Below are positions 1 to 9,232 of a DNA stretch of 64,000 bases, one piece after another. The notes beneath the pieces are model-generated. The model ran no database searches. It was given only the letters and a program-made list of their open reading frames with translations, and had not been told where the DNA came from. The DNA comes from Candidatus Zixiibacteriota bacterium (lineage in GTDB: Bacteria; Zixibacteria; MSB-5A5; GN15; FEB-12). A program made the position numbers and the translations under genes. The stretch covers positions 248,001 through 312,000 of the forward strand of contig JAGNLV010000004.1 in assembly GCA_017999435.1 (NCBI GenBank). The letters are read 5' to 3'. Position 1 is the first letter of the stretch; each line of letters opens with the position of its first letter.

Positions 1-519
1 GCGCTTGGCGATCGCCACCGCTCCGACGACCGCCGCCAACAGCAGCGCCGCCGTCAATTCGAAGGGATACAGGTAGCGCGTGAACAGGAGGCCGGCCGTG
101 TGCTCCACCGAACCGAAATCGTCGGCAACCGCCCCGCCGGCGAAGACGCCGACGACGGCGGTTTCGGCGAAGAATCCCGCCCGGATGACAAACACCAGTT
201 CGACCACGAAGAGCAGCGAGACGAGGTACTTGGTCAGCCGGCTGAGCGGGGCCGACCCCTCGCCGAGATCCTCCCGCCCGCGGAGATTGAGGAGCATGAT
301 GACGAAGAGGAACAAAACGAGGATAGCGCCGGCATAGACGATCACGAGGACGGCGCCCATGAAGGCCGTTCCGAGCTGGATGTACAGGACAGCCTGGGCG
401 ATGAGCGAGACGATCAGGTAGAGCACCGAGGCCACCGGGTTGCGCTGGACGATCATCATGGTGGCGCCGAACACGGCCACCACCGCCGAGAGCACGAATA
501 TGATTGCGTCGAGACTCAT
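1..519 (-). CDS. nuoJ: NADH-quinone oxidoreductase subunit J (partial)
   Basis: Membrane subunit of the proton-pumping arm of complex I. The frame is open from an ATG at 519 to the window edge, giving 173 codons with no stop, so the C-terminus is missing. The visible protein is strongly hydrophobic, with four or five membrane segments. An early stretch reads VYAGAILVLFLFVIMLLNLR, which is characteristic of NuoJ transmembrane helix 3, the helix with the pi-bulge. The start overlaps the nuoI stop as ATGA, indicating translational coupling. It is last of the visible nuoA-J series, and nuoK-N would be expected just outside the window. Identification is firm; only the end is unknown. Confidence 0.95.
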   Translation of the reverse strand, partial: MSLDAIIFVLSAVVAVFGATMMIVQRNPVASVLYLIVSLIAQAVLYIQLGTAFMGAVLVIVYAGAILVLFLFVIMLLNLRGREDLGEGSAPLSRLTKYLVSLLFVVELVFVIRAGFFAETAVVGVFAGGAVADDFGSVEHTAGLLFTRYLYPFELTAALLLAAVVGAVAIAKR

Positions 520-1022
520 CGCACCTTGTCCGCCACCCCGTACACCTTGCGCACCCGCCGGTAGAGTCTCTTGAAGGGGTTGTCTCTGCGCGGGTGCGCG
601 ACGAGCATGTCGTCTTTCTTCCAGATAAATGAACTCTTGTCGCTGCTGGAGAATTCATAGTCCTGGCCGAGGAAGATCGCTTCCTCGGGGCAGGCTTCCT
701 CGCAGTAGCCGCAGAAGATGCAGCGGAGGAGGTTGATTTCGTAAGTGCGGGCGCGCCGCTCCCCCTTCTCGTTCTCCTCCGGTTCCATGTAGATGGCGTC
801 GGCCGGACAGGCGGCGGCGCACAGACCGCAGCAGACGCACCGCTCGGTGCCGTCGTCATACCGTTCGAGGTAGTGGCGGCCGCGGTAGCGCGGCGCCATC
901 GGCCGCTTCTGCCGGGGATAATCGACCGTCACCGGCTTCTTGAACAGATGTTTCAGCGTGATCAGCAGGCCCTTCGGGGTCTTGATCACGGCGTTGGTCA
1001 AGGCAGTCAGTACGTCCTTCAT
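516..1022 (-). CDS. nuoI: NADH-quinone oxidoreductase subunit I
   Basis: Peripheral-arm ferredoxin-like subunit (168 aa) carrying clusters N6a and N6b, which pass electrons toward NuoB. Two 4Fe-4S motifs are visible: Cys62, 65, 68, 72 (CVCCGLCAAACP) and Cys101, 104, 107, 111 (CIFCGYCEEACP). The N-terminal amphipathic region before residue 50 is the usual membrane-surface anchor. The C-terminal tail is basic. It sits 18 bases after nuoH and overlaps nuoJ by four bases. Length and both motifs match the family. Confidence 0.97.
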   Translation of the reverse strand: MKDVLTALTNAVIKTPKGLLITLKHLFKKPVTVDYPRQKRPMAPRYRGRHYLERYDDGTERCVCCGLCAAACPADAIYMEPEENEKGERRARTYEINLLRCIFCGYCEEACPEEAIFLGQDYEFSSSDKSSFIWKKDDMLVAHPRRDNPFKRLYRRVRKVYGVADKVR

Positions 1023-1040
1023 GGCATGCGACCTCTCTCC

Positions 1041-2024
1041 TTAGAGCATCACAAACGCCGCCGTCACCAGCGAGTTGAGCAGCGCCAGCGGGAACAGCAC
1101 TTTCCACCCGAACGCCATGAGCTGGTCATAGCGGAACCGGGGGAAGGTCGCCCGCAGCCAAATATAGAGGAACATGAACGCCAGCACTTTCAAAAAGAAC
1201 CAGAGGAACGGCGGCAGAAACGGCCCCTGCCAGCCTCCGAAGAAGATCGTCGTCCCCACGCAGGAGACGGCGATCATGGCCCCGTACTCGCTGATGAAGA
1301 AGGTGGCAAAGCGCATCGACGAGTACTCTGTGTGGTATCCCGCCACGAGCTCGCTCTCGGCCTCGGGGAGGTCGAACGGGGCGCGGTTGGTCTCAGCCAC
1401 CGCGCAGGTCAGGTAGAGGAGAAACCCGAGCGGCTGCTTCCAGATGAACCAGTCGGCGATCGACGCCTGCTGCTCCACCAACTCGCGCATCGAGAGGGTG
1501 TTGGCGATCAGGATTACCCCGACAATGGTCAGGCCGTAGCTGATTTCGTAGGAGATCATCTGGGCCGAGGACCGGACGCCTCCGAGGAGCGAGTACTTGG
1601 AGCCCGAGGACCACCCGGCGAGCACGATACCGTACACGCCGAGGGAGGTCACCGCGAAGACCCACAGGATGCCTATGTTGAGATCGGAGATGACGCCCTG
1701 GATCGGGCGGCCGAACAGCTCGAAATCGGCGGTGAACGGAATGACGGCGAAAGTCAGCATCGCGGGGACGAACGAGGCGATCGGGGCCAGCGTGTAGGTC
1801 ACCCGCTCGGCGTTGGCCGGCACGACGTCCTCTTTGAAGATGAGTTTGACGGCGTCGGCCAGCGGCTGCAACAGGCCGTAGGGACCGGCGTAGGACGGGC
1901 CGATGCGGTGCTGGAGGTGTCCGAGCACCTTGCGCTCCATGTAAGTGGCGTAGGCGCATCCGGTCAGCACCGCGACCAGAACTGCGAGAACTTTCACCGC
2001 CGCTATGATGATGGCTTCCAGCAT
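1041..2024 (-). CDS. nuoH: NADH-quinone oxidoreductase subunit H
   Basis: Membrane subunit (327 aa) at the junction of the peripheral and membrane arms; it helps form the quinone-binding chamber. Eight or so hydrophobic helices are visible. Family signatures include YMERKVLGHLQHRIGPSYAG near residue 28, the acidic loop NRAPFDLPEAESELVAGYHT in the middle, and LRATFPRFRYDQLM near the C-terminus. It lies between nuoG (5-base gap) and nuoI, the standard order. Nothing is unusual. Confidence 0.98.
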   Translation of the reverse strand: MLEAIIIAAVKVLAVLVAVLTGCAYATYMERKVLGHLQHRIGPSYAGPYGLLQPLADAVKLIFKEDVVPANAERVTYTLAPIASFVPAMLTFAVIPFTADFELFGRPIQGVISDLNIGILWVFAVTSLGVYGIVLAGWSSGSKYSLLGGVRSSAQMISYEISYGLTIVGVILIANTLSMRELVEQQASIADWFIWKQPLGFLLYLTCAVAETNRAPFDLPEAESELVAGYHTEYSSMRFATFFISEYGAMIAVSCVGTTIFFGGWQGPFLPPFLWFFLKVLAFMFLYIWLRATFPRFRYDQLMAFGWKVLFPLALLNSLVTAAFVML

Positions 2025-2029
2025 ATCGT

Positions 2030-4600
2030 CTAGTCAATCACCTTGGAGATTTTCACGCGGTCGATCCGCCGTTTGCGCGTCAGCAGGCTGTTGACCGGGG
2101 TCGAGGCGAAGTTGCGCGGCGCGAGCAGGACATCGCTGTCGAGAACGTCGGAAATCCGCGCGGGCGCGACCACCTTGCCGAGCTCCGATTCGATCCGCAC
2201 CGGGTCGCCCTCGTCGAGGCCGTACCGCCGGGCCAGTTCCGGCGACATTTCAAGGTAGGCCTCGCTGCAGAAGTTCGCCAGCGCGACGGATTTCTCCGTC
2301 AGGTGGCCGCTGTGGTGGGGATCATCGCCCATGAAGAGCGGTAGCGGGTACTCCTCGGAGGCCGGCTCCGCAGCCGGCTTGACCTCGAAGAATTCGCCGG
2401 AGGGTGCGGCCGTGGCGTCGACCGCCAGCACCGCGTCGATCTCGGCCTGCATCTGCTCCTCGCTCGCAAACAGCTTCCCGCCGAGCTTGTCGGCGACCAG
2501 CCGGACGATCTCCAGGGGCGGTTTCGCCTGGTGGAGCGGCTTGATCGCCCGCTCCGCCCGCTGCACCCGGCCCTCGAGATTGACATAGTCGCCGGTGAAC
2601 TCGGCCCAGCTCGCCAGCGGCAGCACAACGTCGGCCAGCTCGGTCGTGGGCGTCTCGAATAGATCGGCCGCCACGAGGAAATCGAGCTTCTCGAGGGACT
2701 CGAGGGCGAACTGCCGGTCGGGGTAGAGCATGACCGGGTTGGCGCCGAGGATGAAGAATCCGTCGATTTCGTCGCGCCGCATCTGGACCATCATGCGGTC
2801 GGTGGTGCCCGGCTCGGCCTCGGGGAATTCCCCCCAGAGCTCGGCGAGCCTTTTCGCCACGGCCGGGGCCGGCGTCGGAGACACGCCGAGCCGTTCAGCG
2901 CCGGCGGAGTTGGCGTACCGGGCAAGCGCGGCGATCTGGCCGCGCCGGTGCAGGCCGAGGAGCCGGTCGAGATTGAGGGCGGCCGCCCCGATCGCATCGC
3001 GGGCGTAGGACCGGGTGACGATTTCGCCGGTGAAGAAGGTGACGCGGCCCGCGGTGGCCAGGGCGCGCGCCGCCAGTTTCACGGTCTCGGCCGCCACCCC
3101 GCACAGCCGGCACGCCTCGGCGAGCGTTTTCGGCTCCACCCGCGCCCGGAACACGGCTCCGGCGGAGGGATCGACCAGCCCCATGTCCACGGCCGCCAGT
3201 CCGAGCGCCGTGAGCAACACCTCTTCCATGCCGACCGCGTAGACCAGTTCGGCCTCGGCGATGTCGGCCGACCGCACGGCGTAGGGGGTCATCGAGAAAT
3301 AGCGGGCGCCGCGGAAAGTGCAGGCCTTGCGAATACGCACGTATTCGAGCTGGTGCTCGCGGAGCAGGTCGGAGCCGAGCGTCACGATGACGTCGCTCGC
3401 GTCGATGTCCGCGATGCGGAAGGGGCGCCGGCAGAGGAGGTTGAACGGGCTGTCGGCGGCCGAGGGGAGCATGCGGTAGTCGGAGCGGTAGTCGACATTG
3501 TTCGACTTGAGGACGGTGCGGAAGAGCTTCGAAAACGCATAGAGGGCGGCGTTGTCGAGGTGCGGCGCAGCCAGCCCGCCGATGCACACCCGCCCCTTGG
3601 TCTCGGTGATTTCGCCGAACCGTTTGCGGATGACCTCGAGGGCTTCCTCCCACGACGCCGGCACCTGCTTGCCGTCCCTGCGCACCAGCGGTGTGTGCAG
3701 CCGTTCTTCGGAGTGCGCGATCTGGTAGCCGTAGCGGGTGATGTCGGCCAGCCAGCCGTCGTCCACGCCGTCGTTCCGCCGCGAGGTCACCCGGTAGATG
3801 CGGTTCTTGTGGTCTTCCTTGTAGAACAGCAGGTTGGCGCCGGTGGCGGAGAAGTTGCAGATCGAGGGCGTCGTCTGGGTCAACCAGACGCGGATTTTGT
3901 AGCGCCAGTCGGTGTTGGTCAGCGCGCCCACCGGGCAGATCTCGACGAGGTTGCCCGAGAAGGGGTTGTCCACCTGTTCGCCCGGCGCGGCGTCGATTTC
4001 GGTGATGTAGCCCCGCTCGTACGCGCCCAGGTCGTATTCCCCGAACGCCTCCTTGTTGGCGCGGACACACTTGAAGCAGAGGATACAGCGGTTCCGATTG
4101 AGGATAATTTCCGGTCCGATCCGCTTGTCGTCGAACGTCGAACCCTCGGCGCCGGAGGTGAAGCGGTATTTCTGGAACTCAAAGCGGCTGTCGTCGTAGC
4201 CGTGCCGGAAGGTGAGGTTCTGCAGATCGCACTCGCCGCCCTTGTCGCAGGTCGGGCAGTCGAGCGGGTGATTGAGCAGGATGAACTCCAGCACCGCTTT
4301 CCGTCCCTGTTTGACCAGGTCGGAGTCGGTGTGGACGATCATTCCCTCGGTCGCCTCGGTCGCGCAGGAGACCATCAGTTTCGGGAACTTCTCGATCTCG
4401 ACATAGCAGATGCGGCAGGCGCCCACCGGTTTCAGCTTGGGGTGCCAGCAGAACGTGGGGATGTGAATCCCCATCTGCCGGGCGGCTTCGAGCACGGTGG
4501 TCCCCCGGGGGACCGTGACCGGGCGCCCGTCGATCGTGAGCGTGACCGTGGGGATCTCGGCCTTCTTCTGCGGCTGCGTATCTTTGACGTCCTGAGCCAT
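2030..4600 (-). CDS. nuoG: NADH-quinone oxidoreductase subunit G
   Basis: Largest peripheral-arm subunit (856 aa). The N-terminal ferredoxin fold holds a 2Fe-2S cluster (Cys51, 62, 65, 79). It is followed by the His-Cys 4Fe-4S motif (His111, Cys115, 118, 124) and a further 4Fe-4S set (Cys172, 175, 178 with Cys222). From about residue 240 onward it is a molybdopterin-oxidoreductase-like domain without catalytic function in complex I. Where some NuoG proteins have a CxxCxxxC motif for the off-path cluster N7, this one reads TPSICNFSATGAN with a single Cys, so N7 is probably absent. An N-terminal extension of about 15 residues precedes the ferredoxin domain. Confidence 0.97.
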   Translation of the reverse strand: MAQDVKDTQPQKKAEIPTVTLTIDGRPVTVPRGTTVLEAARQMGIHIPTFCWHPKLKPVGACRICYVEIEKFPKLMVSCATEATEGMIVHTDSDLVKQGRKAVLEFILLNHPLDCPTCDKGGECDLQNLTFRHGYDDSRFEFQKYRFTSGAEGSTFDDKRIGPEIILNRNRCILCFKCVRANKEAFGEYDLGAYERGYITEIDAAPGEQVDNPFSGNLVEICPVGALTNTDWRYKIRVWLTQTTPSICNFSATGANLLFYKEDHKNRIYRVTSRRNDGVDDGWLADITRYGYQIAHSEERLHTPLVRRDGKQVPASWEEALEVIRKRFGEITETKGRVCIGGLAAPHLDNAALYAFSKLFRTVLKSNNVDYRSDYRMLPSAADSPFNLLCRRPFRIADIDASDVIVTLGSDLLREHQLEYVRIRKACTFRGARYFSMTPYAVRSADIAEAELVYAVGMEEVLLTALGLAAVDMGLVDPSAGAVFRARVEPKTLAEACRLCGVAAETVKLAARALATAGRVTFFTGEIVTRSYARDAIGAAALNLDRLLGLHRRGQIAALARYANSAGAERLGVSPTPAPAVAKRLAELWGEFPEAEPGTTDRMMVQMRRDEIDGFFILGANPVMLYPDRQFALESLEKLDFLVAADLFETPTTELADVVLPLASWAEFTGDYVNLEGRVQRAERAIKPLHQAKPPLEIVRLVADKLGGKLFASEEQMQAEIDAVLAVDATAAPSGEFFEVKPAAEPASEEYPLPLFMGDDPHHSGHLTEKSVALANFCSEAYLEMSPELARRYGLDEGDPVRIESELGKVVAPARISDVLDSDVLLAPRNFASTPVNSLLTRKRRIDRVKISKVID

Positions 4601-4606
4601 GGTATT

Positions 4607-5944
4607 CTACTTGAATGCGAATTCCGATTTTACCAGACACCGGCCGTTGTCGATGTGGTAGCGCCACTCGTCCCGCCAATGCTTGACGGCCGACTGAATC
4701 GGCATCACCGCGGCGTCGCCGAGCGGGCAAATCGTCCGCCCGAGGATATTGCCGCACACGTCTTCGATCAGTTCGAGGTCGCCCGGTTTCCCCTGGCCCT
4801 GCTCGATCCGCCGGATCACCTGTTCGAGCCAGGCGGTCCCCTCGCGGCAGGGCGTGCACTTGCCGCAGGACTCGTGGCGGTAGAAATGGATCAGCCGGAG
4901 GATCAGCCAGACGATGCAGGTGTCTTCGTTGAAAACGATGACCGCGCCGGAGCCGAGCATGGACCCGGCCGCCTGGAGCGATTCGTAGTCGAGGTTCACC
5001 GTCTCCACCGCGTCGGGCGTCAGGAAGGGCGTCGAGGAACCGCCGGGGATGACGCCCTTGAGCGGCCGGCCGTCCCGCAGGCCCCCTCCGTAGGCCGGGT
5101 CGAAAATCAGTTTCTTCAGCGGAAATCCGAGCTCGACCTCGTAATTGCCGGGACGGTTGACATGGCCCGAGAGCGAGAAAATCTTCGTGCCGGCCGACTT
5201 CTCGGTCCCCATCGATCGGTACCACTCCGGGCCGTTGGCGATGATGTGCGGGACGGCGGCGAGCGACTCGACGTTGTTCACGATGGTCGGGCAGGCGTAG
5301 AGCCCCTCGATGGCCGGGAACGGCGGCCGGATGCGCGACATGCCGCGCTCCCCTTCGAGCGAGTTCAGCAGGGCGGTTTCTTCGCCGCAGATGTAGGCGC
5401 CGCCGCCCGTATGCACGACCATCTCGAGGTCGTAGCCGGAGCCGTGGATATTCCGGCCGAGGTGGCCGGCCGCGTAGGCCTCCTTCATCGCCGCTTCCAT
5501 GCGCGCGATCGGGTGGCCGAATTCCCCCCGGATATAGATGAACATGATGTGGCAGCCGATGGCGTAGGCGGCGATCGCCATGCCTTCAATGATGGCGTGG
5601 GGGTCGCGCTCCATGAGCACGCGGTCCTTGCAGGTGCCCGGCTCGGACTCGTCGGCGTTGCAGCAGAGGTAGCGCGGTTTGGGGGAGTCCTTGGGGATGA
5701 ATCCCCACTTCATGCCGGTGGGGAAGCCGGCGCCGCCCCGCCCGCGCAGCCCGGACTTCTTGACCACTTCGATCACCTCGTCCGGCTTCATGCCGGCGAG
5801 GACTTTCCGCCAGGCCCGGTAGCCGCCGTGCCGCTCGTAGGCCGCCAGCTTGTACTGCTCAGGATCCTCGACGTACCGGAACAAGTGGAGCTTCTTGTTG
5901 TCGGCGGCTTCGGCCGCGTTGGTGATGACCGGCGAATAGAACAT
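4607..5944 (-). CDS. nuoF: NADH-quinone oxidoreductase subunit F (NADH/FMN-binding)
   Basis: Diaphorase subunit (445 aa) that oxidises NADH, carries FMN and passes electrons to cluster N3. Visible features: the NADH-site loop GRGGAGFPTGMKWGF at about residues 68-82, the FMN-side motif YICGEETALLNSLEG at about 185-199, and N3 ligands Cys360, 363, 366 (ESCGKCTPCREG) with Cys406. The start overlaps the nuoE stop by one base (TGATG). About 20 residues precede the conserved core, as in many homologues. Confidence 0.98.
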   Translation of the reverse strand: MFYSPVITNAAEAADNKKLHLFRYVEDPEQYKLAAYERHGGYRAWRKVLAGMKPDEVIEVVKKSGLRGRGGAGFPTGMKWGFIPKDSPKPRYLCCNADESEPGTCKDRVLMERDPHAIIEGMAIAAYAIGCHIMFIYIRGEFGHPIARMEAAMKEAYAAGHLGRNIHGSGYDLEMVVHTGGGAYICGEETALLNSLEGERGMSRIRPPFPAIEGLYACPTIVNNVESLAAVPHIIANGPEWYRSMGTEKSAGTKIFSLSGHVNRPGNYEVELGFPLKKLIFDPAYGGGLRDGRPLKGVIPGGSSTPFLTPDAVETVNLDYESLQAAGSMLGSGAVIVFNEDTCIVWLILRLIHFYRHESCGKCTPCREGTAWLEQVIRRIEQGQGKPGDLELIEDVCGNILGRTICPLGDAAVMPIQSAVKHWRDEWRYHIDNGRCLVKSEFAFK

Positions 5945-6420
5945 CAGGCCTGGGACCTCAAATCATTCAGGATCTGATCGACCTTCGCAGGCGTCAGATT
6001 CTCATAGAAGTCGTTGTTGATCTGCATCATGGGCGCGGTTGCGCACGACCCGAGACACTCGACCGAGATGAGCGTGAACAGCTTGTCCGGCGTCGTCTCG
6101 CCTTTCCTGATCCCGAGGCTCTTCTCGAGGTAGGCGATCAGCGAGTCGGCGCCGAGCAGGGCGCAGGAGAGGTTGTGGCACACCTGGATCAGGTACTTCC
6201 CGCGCGGCGCTTTCGGAAACATAGTATAGAATGACGCGGCCTCGGCCACCTCGACATAGGGCACGCCGATGACGCGGGCGATCTCCCGGTAGATGTCGTC
6301 GTCGACGTACCCGAGCTGCTGGTAGGCGATCGTCAGCGCGGGGAGCACGGACGATTTCCGGCGCGGGTAGAGGGGCACTTTCTCCTTTATCTTTCTGACT
6401 GACTCGTCCGACAGAATCAT
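5944..6420 (-). CDS. nuoE: NADH-quinone oxidoreductase subunit E
   Basis: Thioredoxin-like 2Fe-2S subunit (158 aa) that partners NuoF and holds cluster N1a. The ligands are Cys81 and Cys86 (VCHNLSCALLG) plus Cys122 and Cys126 (VECLGSCATAP). The N-terminal helical bundle with YVEVAEAASFYTMF is typical. It overlaps nuoD by four bases (ATGA) and nuoF by one base, so the three are probably translated together. Confidence 0.98.
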   Translation of the reverse strand: MILSDESVRKIKEKVPLYPRRKSSVLPALTIAYQQLGYVDDDIYREIARVIGVPYVEVAEAASFYTMFPKAPRGKYLIQVCHNLSCALLGADSLIAYLEKSLGIRKGETTPDKLFTLISVECLGSCATAPMMQINNDFYENLTPAKVDQILNDLRSQA

Positions 6421-7589
6421 CGGTCCACCTCTCCGAGCACGATGTCGATCGAGCCGATGGCGCAGATGACATCGGAAAACAGCCGGCCCTCGACCAGTCG
6501 GGGAAGGCTGGCGAGATTGATGAGCGAGGGCGGCCGGACGCGGATCCGGCGGGGCATCGTCGTCCCGTCGCCGACCACGTAGAAGCCGAGCTCGCCCTTG
6601 GGCGACTCGATTGCCTGGTACACGGAGCCGAGGGGAGCCGCGAAACCCTCGGTGATGATCTTGAAGTGAAAGATCATCGATTCCATCTTGTAGAGGACGT
6701 CCTCCTTGGGCGGGAGCACGACGCCCGGGACGTGGGCCCGGTAGGGACCCTCGGGGAGGCCGTCGATCCCCTGGCGGCAGATACGGAGCGACTGCCGGAT
6801 TTCTTCCATGCGGAGCAGGTAGCGGTCGTAGGCGTCGCCGTTATGCCCCAGGGCGATCTGGAAATCGAAATTCTCGTAGCCGGAGTAGGGCTCGTCCTTG
6901 CGCAGGTCGCGGGCGACGCCGCTGCCGCGCAGCATCGGACCCGAGAGCGACCAGTTGAGGGCGTCCTCGGCCGAAATGACCGCCACCCCCTTGGTGCGGT
7001 TGATGAAGATCTCGTTGCGGGTGAGCAGGCCCTCGTAGTCCTCCAGGCGCGCCGTGAGGGTGGCGATGATATCGCGGACTTTGCGGTCGAAATCCTTGGG
7101 CAGGTCGTGGGCAAGGCCGCCGATGCGGATGTAGCTGGTCATCATGCGCTGGCCGCCGCAGGCCTCGTACACGTCGAGGATCAGCTCGCGTTCGCGGAAG
7201 GCATACAGGAGCATCGACATGGCGCCGAGGTCGAGGGCGTGGGTGCCCAGCCAGACGAGGTGCGAGTTGATCCGCGTGAGTTCGGCCAGAATCACGCGCG
7301 CCCACTTGACTTTCTCGGGGACCTCGATCCCCAGGAGCTTTTCGACCGCGAGGCTGTAGCCGAGGTTGTTCGACATCGGGGCGAGGTAGTCCATCCGGTC
7401 GGTGCACGGGAGCGCCTTGTAGTACAGCTTCGACTCCATCGTCTTCTCGATCCCGGTGTGGAGATATCCGACCACGGGCCGGGCCTTGACAACCGTCTCC
7501 CCGTCCAGCTCCAGGATGACGCGCAGCACGCCGTGGGTCGAGGGGTGCTGCGGCCCCATGTTGATGGTCACGGTCCGGGCTTCCGCCAT
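6417..7589 (-). CDS. nuoD: NADH-quinone oxidoreductase subunit D
   Basis: 49-kDa-type subunit (390 aa) forming the quinone site with NuoB. The protein begins MAEARTVTINMGPQHPSTHG; the MGPQHPSTHG motif carries the His that lies at the quinone head group. It ends ICAIGSIDIVLGEVDR, the canonical NuoD C-terminus. An upstream in-frame ATG exists at 7751, but it lies inside nuoC, and the family start is the ATG at 7589, which forms a TAATG overlap with the nuoC stop. Confidence 0.97.
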   Translation of the reverse strand: MAEARTVTINMGPQHPSTHGVLRVILELDGETVVKARPVVGYLHTGIEKTMESKLYYKALPCTDRMDYLAPMSNNLGYSLAVEKLLGIEVPEKVKWARVILAELTRINSHLVWLGTHALDLGAMSMLLYAFRERELILDVYEACGGQRMMTSYIRIGGLAHDLPKDFDRKVRDIIATLTARLEDYEGLLTRNEIFINRTKGVAVISAEDALNWSLSGPMLRGSGVARDLRKDEPYSGYENFDFQIALGHNGDAYDRYLLRMEEIRQSLRICRQGIDGLPEGPYRAHVPGVVLPPKEDVLYKMESMIFHFKIITEGFAAPLGSVYQAIESPKGELGFYVVGDGTTMPRRIRVRPPSLINLASLPRLVEGRLFSDVICAIGSIDIVLGEVDR

Positions 7590-8155
7590 TACCTGATCAC
7601 CTCGGGCGGGTCGTTCTCGTTCCAGCTGAATTTCGGCTGCTCGTAGACCAGCGGGTAGTCCTTGCGCAGCGGGTGCCCCTCGAAATCGTCGGGCGTCAGC
7701 AGCCGCGTCAGGTCCGGGTGGCCGTCGAACGTCACCCCGAACAGGTCCCACACCTCGCGCTCCATCCAGTTGGCGCCGTGCCAGAGGTCGACGAGCGACC
7801 GCACGTGCGGGTTCGTCTCGGGGAGACGCACTTTCAGGAAGAAGCGGCTGCGGTGGGCCAATGAGCAGAGGTTGTAGACGACCTCGAACCGGCCGTGGAC
7901 GGCCTCGGAGTGGCCGTGCCAGTCGACGCAGGTGATGTCGGCGAGGAAGCGGACATCGAGTCCGCCCGCCTCCATGAGGGCTTCGCAGATGTCGTAGATC
8001 TTTTCCGGATCGACCGTGAACTGCAGATCGCCGCGGAACACCTCCTCGTGGCGGATGGCCTCGCCGAAGCGCTCCCGGAGGAAGCGGCGGATTCGGGCGT
8101 CGTTTCCCTCGCTTGTTTCACTTTTCACAATCGCCGGTTCGTGTGTTTGCGCCAT
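7589..8155 (-). CDS. nuoC: NADH-quinone oxidoreductase subunit C
   Basis: 30-kDa-type subunit (188 aa) binding NuoD in the connecting part of complex I. The signature ANWMEREVWDLFGVTFDGHP near residue 130 and the downstream LLTPDDFEGHPLRKDYPL are diagnostic. The ATG at 8155 gives the family length. A longer frame reaches back into nuoB but encodes only antisense-like low-complexity sequence there. nuoC and nuoD are separate genes here, not fused as in enterobacteria. Confidence 0.96.
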   Translation of the reverse strand: MAQTHEPAIVKSETSEGNDARIRRFLRERFGEAIRHEEVFRGDLQFTVDPEKIYDICEALMEAGGLDVRFLADITCVDWHGHSEAVHGRFEVVYNLCSLAHRSRFFLKVRLPETNPHVRSLVDLWHGANWMEREVWDLFGVTFDGHPDLTRLLTPDDFEGHPLRKDYPLVYEQPKFSWNENDPPEVIR

Positions 8156-8177
8156 CGCCGTTGCCTGTCGCCTGCGG

Positions 8178-8681
8178 TCAGACCGCCCTGCGGCCCCACT
8201 CTTCCCGGGCGTCTTTGAGGGATTCCTTTTCGATTTTCTCGAACAGCTTGAGGATGCCGTCCATGAGCTGTTCCGGCCGCGGCGGGCAGCCGGGGACATA
8301 GATGTCAACCGGGATGATGCGGTCGACTCCCTGGAGAATCGCGTAGTTGTTGAACACGCCGCCGCACGAGGCGCAGGCGCCCATGGAGATCACCCACTTC
8401 GGGTTGGGCATCTGCTCGTAGAGGGTCCGGACCACCGGGGCCATTTTGTTGGACACGCGTCCGGCTACGATCATGAGGTCGGCCTGGCGCGGCGAGGGCC
8501 GCGTGACCTCCATCCCGAACCGGGCGAGGTCGTTGTGCGACGCAAAGGTCGAGATCATCTCAATCGCGCAACACGCCAGCCCGAACCCGAGCGGCCACAT
8601 CGAGCGCTTGCGCGCCCAGTTGACCATCTTGTCCAGCGTCGTCAGGATTATCGAATCGGGGATTTTCTCTTCTAGTCCCAC
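8178..8681 (-). CDS. nuoB: NADH-quinone oxidoreductase subunit B
   Basis: PSST-type subunit (167 aa) holding the terminal cluster N2 next to the quinone site. Ligands are Cys37 and Cys38 ([10 protein letters not shown]), Cys103 (MGACASCGG) and Cys132 ([10 protein letters not shown]). Translation appears to begin at a GTG (8681-8679), which gives GLEEKIPDS as the N-terminus and overlaps the end of nuoA by ten bases. No ATG lies close upstream in frame. Confidence 0.97.
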   Translation of the reverse strand: MGLEEKIPDSIILTTLDKMVNWARKRSMWPLGFGLACCAIEMISTFASHNDLARFGMEVTRPSPRQADLMIVAGRVSNKMAPVVRTLYEQMPNPKWVISMGACASCGGVFNNYAILQGVDRIIPVDIYVPGCPPRPEQLMDGILKLFEKIEKESLKDAREEWGRRAV

Positions 8682-9028
8682 TTCAGCGCTCCCCGCCTCA
8701 GTTCATACAGGTAGCCCACCACGATGATCGCCACGAACACCGCCATCGCCCAGAATCCGTATGACCCAAGGTCGCGGGCGACGACCGCCCAGGGGAGCAG
8801 GAAAATCAGCTCGATATCGAACAGAATGAAGGAGATGGCGATCAGATAGAACTTGACCGGCACCGGGTTCCTGGTCGTCCCGACCGGCTCCACCCCGCAC
8901 TCGTAGGGGTCGGTCTTCCGGCCCAAAACCGTCCGGCGCCCAAAAATCACTGACAGGGCGACCAGCACGGCGGCGATGCCGACCGCAAAAACAACCAAGA
9001 GCAGAATCGGGAAGAAGGTGTCAAACAT
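8672..9028 (-). CDS. nuoA: NADH-quinone oxidoreductase subunit A
   Basis: Small membrane subunit (118 aa), first gene of the complex I operon. Three hydrophobic helices are visible. The loop between helices 1 and 2 carries [11 protein letters not shown], which contains the conserved Cys of the quinone-access loop. [20 protein letters not shown] follows as helix 2 with its conserved acidic pair. It overlaps nuoB by ten bases. A near-consensus promoter lies about 30 bases upstream. Confidence 0.97.
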   Translation of the reverse strand: MFDTFFPILLLVVFAVGIAAVLVALSVIFGRRTVLGRKTDPYECGVEPVGTTRNPVPVKFYLIAISFILFDIELIFLLPWAVVARDLGSYGFWAMAVFVAIIVVGYLYELRRGALKWD

Positions 9029-9058
9029 AACTCTCAGCGTTCTCCAAGTCCGTCCCGA

Positions 9059-9087
9059 ACAGTATCCTGTACGCCAACCGTTGTCAA
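9059..9087 (-). promoter_or_regulatory. promoter of the nuo operon
   Basis: On the minus strand a perfect -35 TTGACA (9087-9082) is followed after exactly 17 bases by TACTGT (9064-9059). The predicted transcript starts about 25 bases before the nuoA ATG. It is the only promoter-like site found ahead of the ten-gene run, whose members overlap or are separated by fewer than 25 bases. Confidence 0.75.
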
Positions 9088-9232
9088 GTCCATTTGCCGT
9101 TTCCTAAAATACTCACCGAAAGTTACCCCGTTTCCCCGAGCGAGACACAACTCGTTACTAATAATAAACTTAATATTCATGGGCACGGGGGCCTCCGACC
9201 CGTCGGTTGTGAAAAGATTAGCATAACCGTCC

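Noticed and set aside
2948-5977. Open plus-strand frame of about 1000 codons opposite nuoG and nuoF
   Set aside because: Antisense shadow of high-GC coding sequence; Arg/Gly/Asp/His-rich with no domain, while the minus strand encodes complete complex I subunits.
7592-7751. Longer nuoD starting inside nuoC (54 extra codons), as a nuoCD fusion
   Set aside because: The extra codons are out of frame with nuoC and read as shadow sequence; the TAATG junction marks two separate genes.
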